A stretch of 11,655 nucleotides of DNA from an uncultured Bacteroidales bacterium. Its GTDB lineage: Bacteria > Bacteroidota > Bacteroidia > Bacteroidales > Paludibacteraceae. Positions 6,742 through 11,655 of this stretch are shown in pieces. Positions within the stretch are counted from its first letter, which is position 1; the number at the start of each line of letters is the position of its first letter. Under the pieces are notes generated by a model that ran no database searches, had not been told where the DNA came from, and saw nothing but the letters and a program-made list of their open reading frames with translations. The stretch covers positions 1-11,655 of the forward strand of contig CAIQOG010000581.1 in assembly GCA_903873355.1 (NCBI GenBank). Reading direction: 5' to 3'. Made by a program: the position numbers and the translations under genes.

Positions 6742-9700
6742 TTATTCAATAATAATTTTTTGTGTTTTAAAGGATTTAGACCCAATCAGATGAATGAAAT
6801 AGATGCCTTTTTCTAACGAAATATCCAAGTTTTTCTGACCATTAAAACGTTCATTTTTCGAGAATACGGTTCTTCCTTGCAAATCAATTATTCTAATTGC
6901 ATCCACCTGACTTTCCCAACAGTTTATGCTAAGTTTGTTGGTTGCCGGATTTGGATAAACACTAAAATATCCTGTATTTATATCGGGGATTCCGGATGTT
7001 CCACTAGTTGGATAAAGTTGTGCCATGGGTATAACTTCTCTTGAATTAGTGGTGCTACTCCATTCGAGCTTAATTATTGCATCGCTTGTCTTTTTAGCGA
7101 AATCTACCAGAATAGGCACTTTCTGGCCTGCTGTCAAATTCATAGTAGCTGTAAACGTATTACCTGAAGCTGAACCTGTCCACTGACTAATAAGAAGCTG
7201 ATTATTTACCCACAATCTGCCCAAATCCTGAATAGTCAAATAGAATGTATATGTTTCAGTATAAAGCGGTTCTAACTGTCCTCTCCACCGTACATTCCAG
7301 AATGTACTTGGAATGTTGCAACCCGGAGAATCCGTCGAAGTCCAGGTTTCGTCAATAGTTGGATCTACCTGACTGCAAATAGAGTCTTTAAACCAAATTC
7401 CGGGTGCGGCACCTTTCCAATTAGAGCGAGCCAATCCGGTACCGGTACCCGGATAAACAACTGATTTATTCGTGAAAGTTATCTTATCCAAATTAAAATC
7501 ATCGGCGGCTTTATTGATAAAGAATTTTAGAACATGCTGACCTGCCGGTAATAGCAAATCTACATCTTTAGTAGCGAAGGTTTGTAAATTAGCTGTTGAA
7601 GCAAAACTGATTAAACCACTTTTATCACTTTCATCTACAAAAATTGTTGCCTGGTTATTTCCTGTTAAGCTTGCGTATTTAATAGAAGCTGTTACAGTAC
7701 CAACTACATTGACAGTAACTGTATATTTCAACCATTCGTTGCTATTTGTTCGAGTAACATCAGAGCCTCCGCCCGTAGTATTTTCAATGTCCACCGATTC
7801 ATTCAGGCGATAAGCACCCCCCTGATTACCAATGGTAGCATCAGCATAAGCAATTAGGGCTCCACCGTTGTCAAAATCTTCAAACTCAACTGTACCGGGT
7901 ATTGTTATAGTTTTGTACGGAGTTTCAGGCAATGTAGCAATTTTAGACGTACTGAAATTGTAGTTAAACCTACGATCGGGAGCCGATTCACCATCGGTAA
8001 AGAAAGCTGTAATGTCATTCAACTGTTGAGGATTATCTGCCCAATGGAAGTAAAACTCCGGAGTGGCGGTAGACATTCCTACCGATGAACGGGGAACGTT
8101 GAGTTCCATCTCATTGCCCACTACCTTGTAGGATATGGAAACGGCATTGCCCCAGACTGCGCCTGTCCACTGCTTCAAGGTGGTTTGAGAAGCTGAAGTA
8201 ACACCTAAATTAACAACATAATCATACCCTTCCCAACCGGTTCCTTTGTTGCGGTCTGCATCTATAAATAAAAGCATCCAGTTAGGATCAATGCTTGGAC
8301 TGATAGCGTCAACGGTTTTCACGTAGAAATAAATGTTATTGGCATCATAAGTGGCTCGTGATTCAATAATATCATTACGCCCCGTGTTATTGGTTAAAGT
8401 AGCGGTTCCGAGTACGTTTTGAAAATTCCGATGCTGAACATCTCCCGCTACATCTTTAAAGAGGGGTGTTACAGCAGCCCATTCTGCAAAGTTTCCATCA
8501 ATGCTAATCGTAGCTGGAGATGAAAATGCTTGAGGAGCTGACATGCCTTTGAATTTACGGATATTGGATACGGTCTGATAATAGAAATTATCTGTATTTC
8601 CGTCTTTCATAGGTTCTATATCACGGTTAAATTCAGAATTGAATTCATCTACCACATACCAACCATGAGGTATATGTTTCCCACTGGCATCTTTACTTGG
8701 GCAAGTTGCTTGATTCACACAACGCCAACTTGCGTCGTCCCATTGTTTGCCCATAAACGGAACAGGTTTTGATGCATCAGAAACCAACGCACCAGCCGTT
8801 AGTTCATTCCAGCCAGTAATGCAAACTATCGAAGGATCTATCTGGAAAGCTCGCGACCATTGTTCTGTGAAATAGTAACCAAATTTGGTTTGATCGGTTT
8901 CCCAATATTGGTCATAAGGTGGGTTTTTCCCATTGTGATAGCTTGCTCCGTGTTTTAGATAATCGGGATTTAACGGAGCTCCATTCGCTTTACTAACCGA
9001 CATTTGCTCTGGCTGTCCGTTAAATGTGAAATACCGCTGAGGATAATTATCATTAAAATTCCACTGATCTATATCAAATGCCCATGTTTTACGCCATGTA
9101 AAATAATCTTTAACCCCCTTGAAGGCCGCCGTTGGATACTGTGTAGCACATTTTACCGAATCTGCCATCAACAAGGGTTTTCCCTGCCATTTAAAAATCA
9201 GCGGGTCGTACTCCGGATGTGTATTGATTCGTTTGATGATGCTCTCCATTGCCTTTTGGTAGTTCTCATTCAGAAAAAATGAAATTTTTGGAACCGGTAT
9301 TCCTTTGTTATACATATCCATAGCGACAGCCATAAAACTATCAAGAGACAAATCGCCCTGATCGCCGTTGGTGAAATCAAAAAACACGAAGTCAACACCG
9401 GCATTGGCAAGTAACTGGAGGTTTCGACGAGTTGACCAGGGATCGCTTGGATGATAAAAACCATTTTCCGGTTCACCCCAGTAATAATTGCGGGATTCAA
9501 AAGCTGGGCTTGCAGGATTTGCTTTTAAAAGGTCGTTGAAGGTTGTAAAATCCTTATTTCCTCCTAGATATGCATGCCAAAGCCAATAAAACATGCCAAC
9601 ATATTTGCCCTGACGATAATCGCTACAATCAGCATACTGCGGTAATGTTCTTCCCACCCCATCCGTTGCTACCCAATTGTCGCTGAGAGCTTTATTTTGA

Positions 9701-10818
9701 ATAGTTTGAGTTGTAGCTGCTGAATTGGCAACCAAAAAACCCTGTTCTATTTCAGTGGGGAAATAAGCTGTGTTGCCAGACTGAATTGCCTTAACTATGA
9801 CAAGCCCTGTAGTACCGGTCAATGACAGCGTATTGCCATTTAAGGTAGCTGGACCCGAAACTAGCACATAGCTTACAGGTAAACCTGAACTCGATGTAGC
9901 TGTTAAAGCAAAAGGACTATCTGTATTTTTCTTTACTCCTATTTCGTTGAAGGTAATGGTTTGTTGATTTAGATTTTGTGATTTTAATAAGACACTGTAT
10001 AATCTGAGTATTGCATTCCGTTGGGCAACCGAAACTTGTCCCGTTTGATCAACATGCATGTTGGCAAAAGTACCGAGTACACTCATGTTGGCATCGTAAA
10101 CTGTACCCGAAGTAAAATAGGAACCTACTTTTTCAGCTAAATTTATTCTACAAAAAGCTACATCATTGTAATACACATAAATTGATGTTCCAAAATCCTC
10201 AATCCTTATTTTTCCCTTTTGAAGCAAGCTGGTTACACCTGCGGGCTTAGGAACCAGAATCCGGGTTGCCGGAGTTGCACTATTTACATATTCACCGGTA
10301 AACTGTACAATCATGGAGTTGCCATCAGTGGTTGGATAAAAGGCAATGCCCCTGCTGTTGAAACTTGGATCCGTTGTTGCGGGTTCTTGAACTTCATCTA
10401 ATCTATAGACTTTATTAAAACGTATTACTACTCCTCCTCGATTACTTCCGGTTGAATAATCAAGTTCCGTTTCAAATAAATAGGGTGAGTAGTATTTTTT
10501 TTGTGAAATCATAGCGCGTTTGGCAACCCATGCAAATTGTAATGAACCACCCGCAATATCAGTGGCACTAAAAGTATTTTCAGTTAATGTAATCCATTGA
10601 TTATAAAATGTAGTGTTATCCCAAGTTGTGTTAAACAGCTGTGAATACTGTGTATCGTAAGTAACTGCCAACTTGTCGCCATCAAAAGGCGTTACTGCGG
10701 CAGCGGGTGTCACTGCCAGATTTCCCTTGGTGAAGGAAGCCGAAAAAACGTGACTTGATTGCATCAACAGAAACAGGGATGCAACAATAAAACATCGAAT
10801 AAATGTACATTTTTTCAT
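6742..10818 (-). CDS. Large T9SS-secreted exoenzyme: GH71/GH99-like putative hydrolase with Ig, CBM9-like, CBM6 and PA14 modules
   Basis: Domains in order over 1358 residues: signal peptide 1-27 (ends HVFSA); beta-sandwich-like region about 45-280 (FETELDYSTGSNRGGVVIRF); Ig-like module about 285-370 (QTITF, then PFALTATSSSGLPVSY); putative catalytic barrel about 400-690; CBM9/DOMON-like module about 771-965 (ISIDGNFAEW); CBM6-like module about 970-1107 (VEFEDFDNGG, then NEWLKYTV); PA14 about 1120-1268; T9SS type A tail about 1284-1358 (VYPNPATNKLSI, then GIYFIHL). The barrel reads YVGMFYWLWH (406-415), then FVFFDFTNGD, then VCITGWNEL with W670-N671-E672. GH71/GH99-related enzymes have WNE at this position, so E672 is the best catalytic candidate. 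A DUF5010-type assignment is possible; I cannot confirm it. Substrate is unknown. The start at 10818 fits the signal peptide and lies 81 bases after the GH78 stop, so the two may form an operon. Confidence 0.88.
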   Translation of the reverse strand: MKKCTFIRCFIVASLFLLMQSSHVFSASFTKGNLAVTPAAAVTPFDGDKLAVTYDTQYSQLFNTTWDNTTFYNQWITLTENTFSATDIAGGSLQFAWVAKRAMISQKKYYSPYLFETELDYSTGSNRGGVVIRFNKVYRLDEVQEPATTDPSFNSRGIAFYPTTDGNSMIVQFTGEYVNSATPATRILVPKPAGVTSLLQKGKIRIEDFGTSIYVYYNDVAFCRINLAEKVGSYFTSGTVYDANMSVLGTFANMHVDQTGQVSVAQRNAILRLYSVLLKSQNLNQQTITFNEIGVKKNTDSPFALTATSSSGLPVSYVLVSGPATLNGNTLSLTGTTGLVIVKAIQSGNTAYFPTEIEQGFLVANSAATTQTIQNKALSDNWVATDGVGRTLPQYADCSDYRQGKYVGMFYWLWHAYLGGNKDFTTFNDLLKANPASPAFESRNYYWGEPENGFYHPSDPWSTRRNLQLLANAGVDFVFFDFTNGDQGDLSLDSFMAVAMDMYNKGIPVPKISFFLNENYQKAMESIIKRINTHPEYDPLIFKWQGKPLLMADSVKCATQYPTAAFKGVKDYFTWRKTWAFDIDQWNFNDNYPQRYFTFNGQPEQMSVSKANGAPLNPDYLKHGASYHNGKNPPYDQYWETDQTKFGYYFTEQWSRAFQIDPSIVCITGWNELTAGALVSDASKPVPFMGKQWDDASWRCVNQATCPSKDASGKHIPHGWYVVDEFNSEFNRDIEPMKDGNTDNFYYQTVSNIRKFKGMSAPQAFSSPATISIDGNFAEWAAVTPLFKDVAGDVQHRNFQNVLGTATLTNNTGRNDIIESRATYDANNIYFYVKTVDAISPSIDPNWMLLFIDADRNKGTGWEGYDYVVNLGVTSASQTTLKQWTGAVWGNAVSISYKVVGNEMELNVPRSSVGMSTATPEFYFHWADNPQQLNDITAFFTDGESAPDRRFNYNFSTSKIATLPETPYKTITIPGTVEFEDFDNGGALIAYADATIGNQGGAYRLNESVDIENTTGGGSDVTRTNSNEWLKYTVTVNVVGTVTASIKYASLTGNNQATIFVDESDKSGLISFASTANLQTFATKDVDLLLPAGQHVLKFFINKAADDFNLDKITFTNKSVVYPGTGTGLARSNWKGAAPGIWFKDSICSQVDPTIDETWTSTDSPGCNIPSTFWNVRWRGQLEPLYTETYTFYLTIQDLGRLWVNNQLLISQWTGSASGNTFTATMNLTAGQKVPILVDFAKKTSDAIIKLEWSSTTNSREVIPMAQLYPTSGTSGIPDINTGYFSVYPNPATNKLSINCWESQVDAIRIIDLQGRTVFSKNERFNGQKNLDISLEKGIYFIHLIGSKSFKTQKIIIE

Positions 10819-10875
10819 TGTATTTTGAATTATAAATTTAAGTCTTGTGTTACGGATTAGTAATTGTATATATGC

Positions 10876-10917
10876 TAATTATCAATTATGAATTAACAAT
10901 TATGAATTATGAATTAT
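10876..10917. repeat. Short AT-rich direct repeats overlapping the GH78 stop
   Basis: CAATTATGAATT occurs exactly at 10883-10894 and 10897-10908, a related ATTATGAATTAT follows at 10906-10917, and a variant TAATTATCAATT precedes at 10876-10887. Spacing is 9-14 bases. The block begins in the spacer and extends into the last codons of the GH78 gene, providing its final residues (HNS) and its TAA. Similar AT repeats occur between genes in many Bacteroidota (from memory). Confidence 0.7.
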
Positions 10918-11655
10918 CTGAACTCCTTTAGGTGCCTTAATCGTTGATTTAATGCTGCCATCGGCCTGTTTTTCATGCCTTACTCTAATTATGCCTTGTG
11001 GAGTGGGATAGGTACCTTCTACCCATTTCAAATCACCCAAATGAGGTTCAATTTTAATTTTTCTACATCCGGCTTCAAGTACCGTGATGCCCAAAACCTG
11101 TTGAGACAACCATGCCGTTGGACCGGATGCCCAGCCGTGGCAAAAACTGTTTCTCAATCCTTTATAGCAATAGCTACCATATTGAGCATGAACATCAACT
11201 TTTCCGGCTGCTGTTATTTCATCAATTCTACCGGCATTTTCCAACCATTTCATATCAAAGTCCTCCCAAAAAGTGGTAGCCCCCAAATCAATCATTCCTC
11301 CCCAGTATTTTCGTATCACATCAATGGCTCCATCATAATCGCCTGCCATGGCTCGTGCCTGAAGCACGTAGTAACCATAAAAACTGGAAATACCTTCAGT
11401 AGGATTTACGGACAAAAACTTTTCATTTATCTTTTTGGCATCTTCCAGACCCGACAAAGCGAGTAGCGCAGCTCCCGATTTATTGTTATTCGGGTCGGGA
11501 ACGTGTTTTTTGAGTAGTTCTATGGTTTGGCTATATTGTGCTGCTTTTGCTTTGTTTTTCAGAATGCTTGCTATCTTTTCTCCGGCATCAAAAGTCATAA
11601 GCATCATGGATTGTAATCCGGCATGAATGGCTTCTTTATTTGGACTGGTAGGCCA
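10900..11655 (-). CDS. GH78-type alpha-L-rhamnosidase, C-terminal 251 residues (5' end outside window)
   Basis: The frame is open to the right edge: the 16 codons before the first ATG (11607) read WPTSPNKEAIHAGLQS and continue the protein, so that ATG is internal. The visible part covers the end of the (alpha/alpha)6 barrel and the C-terminal beta domain. Family marks are YYVLQARAMAGDYDGAIDVI, then GATTFWEDFD (E131 of the fragment, at the position of the conserved GATTxWE glutamate), then CHGWASGPTAWLS, then LEAGCRKIKIEPHLGDLKW. The enzyme would cleave alpha-L-rhamnosyl linkages by inversion. The C-terminus ends soon after the beta domain (APKGVQ) with no T9SS tail, so periplasmic location is likely. 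The last residues come from an AT-rich repeat. It is first in the visible gene string and likely shares its role with the GH106 gene at the other end. Confidence 0.85.
   Translation of the reverse strand, partial: WPTSPNKEAIHAGLQSMMLMTFDAGEKIASILKNKAKAAQYSQTIELLKKHVPDPNNNKSGAALLALSGLEDAKKINEKFLSVNPTEGISSFYGYYVLQARAMAGDYDGAIDVIRKYWGGMIDLGATTFWEDFDMKWLENAGRIDEITAAGKVDVHAQYGSYCYKGLRNSFCHGWASGPTAWLSQQVLGITVLEAGCRKIKIEPHLGDLKWVEGTYPTPQGIIRVRHEKQADGSIKSTIKAPKGVQIIHNS

Noticed and set aside
9270..9500. 76-codon minus-strand frame inside the 1358-residue gene
   Set aside because: It is in another frame of a continuous, well-conserved barrel coding region, with no start context or family features.
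10975..11466. 163-codon plus-strand open frame opposite the GH78 gene
   Set aside because: It lies wholly antisense to a protein with clear GH78 motifs, has no recognisable domain and is explained as a shadow frame.

Overview
The window looks like part of a polysaccharide-utilisation locus of a Bacteroidota bacterium. Five genes lie on the minus strand, and every one whose product can be recognised is a secreted carbohydrate-active enzyme. Two proteins end in type IX secretion (T9SS) sorting domains, leaders before start codons are AT-rich without Shine-Dalgarno sequences, and the spacers carry G/C-rich palindromic repeats. This points to a T9SS-positive lineage (for example Flavobacteriia, Cytophagia, Paludibacter- or Prolixibacteraceae-like organisms) rather than gut Bacteroides. 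The species cannot be named from the sequence. The window shows no SusC/SusD pair, sensor-regulator, transporter, tRNA, rRNA, CRISPR array or transposase.

In transcription order (right to left) the layout is: (1) 11655-10900, the C-terminal part of a GH78-type alpha-L-rhamnosidase that runs off the right edge; (2) 10818-6742, a 1358-residue multidomain exoenzyme with an N-terminal beta-sandwich-like region, an Ig-like module, a putative GH71/GH99-like barrel, CBM9/DOMON-like, CBM6 and PA14 modules and a T9SS tail; (3) 6429-3301, a 1042-residue protein with an unassigned putative hydrolase barrel, three FN3 and two duplicated accessory modules, and a T9SS tail; (4) 3048-1792, a 418-residue paralogue of the first 420 residues of (3), cut by a nonsense codon, with about 75 bases of decayed homology beyond it; (5) 1633-1, the N-terminal half of a GH106 alpha-L-rhamnosidase that runs off the left edge.

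Two different rhamnosidase families bracket three uncharacterised secreted proteins, so the natural inference is breakdown of a rhamnose-containing polysaccharide (pectic rhamnogalacturonan, ulvan-like or bacterial exopolysaccharide; the sequence does not decide which). The two T9SS-tagged proteins would act outside the cell or on its surface. The visible ends of the rhamnosidases (GH106 N-terminus, GH78 C-terminus) are compatible with periplasmic trimming of released oligosaccharides.

The points most worth attention are the two unassigned enzyme families, the tandem duplication with one truncated copy, an unusual conserved cysteine set around the putative active-site strand, and the palindromic repeats concentrated in the spacers around the duplicated genes.
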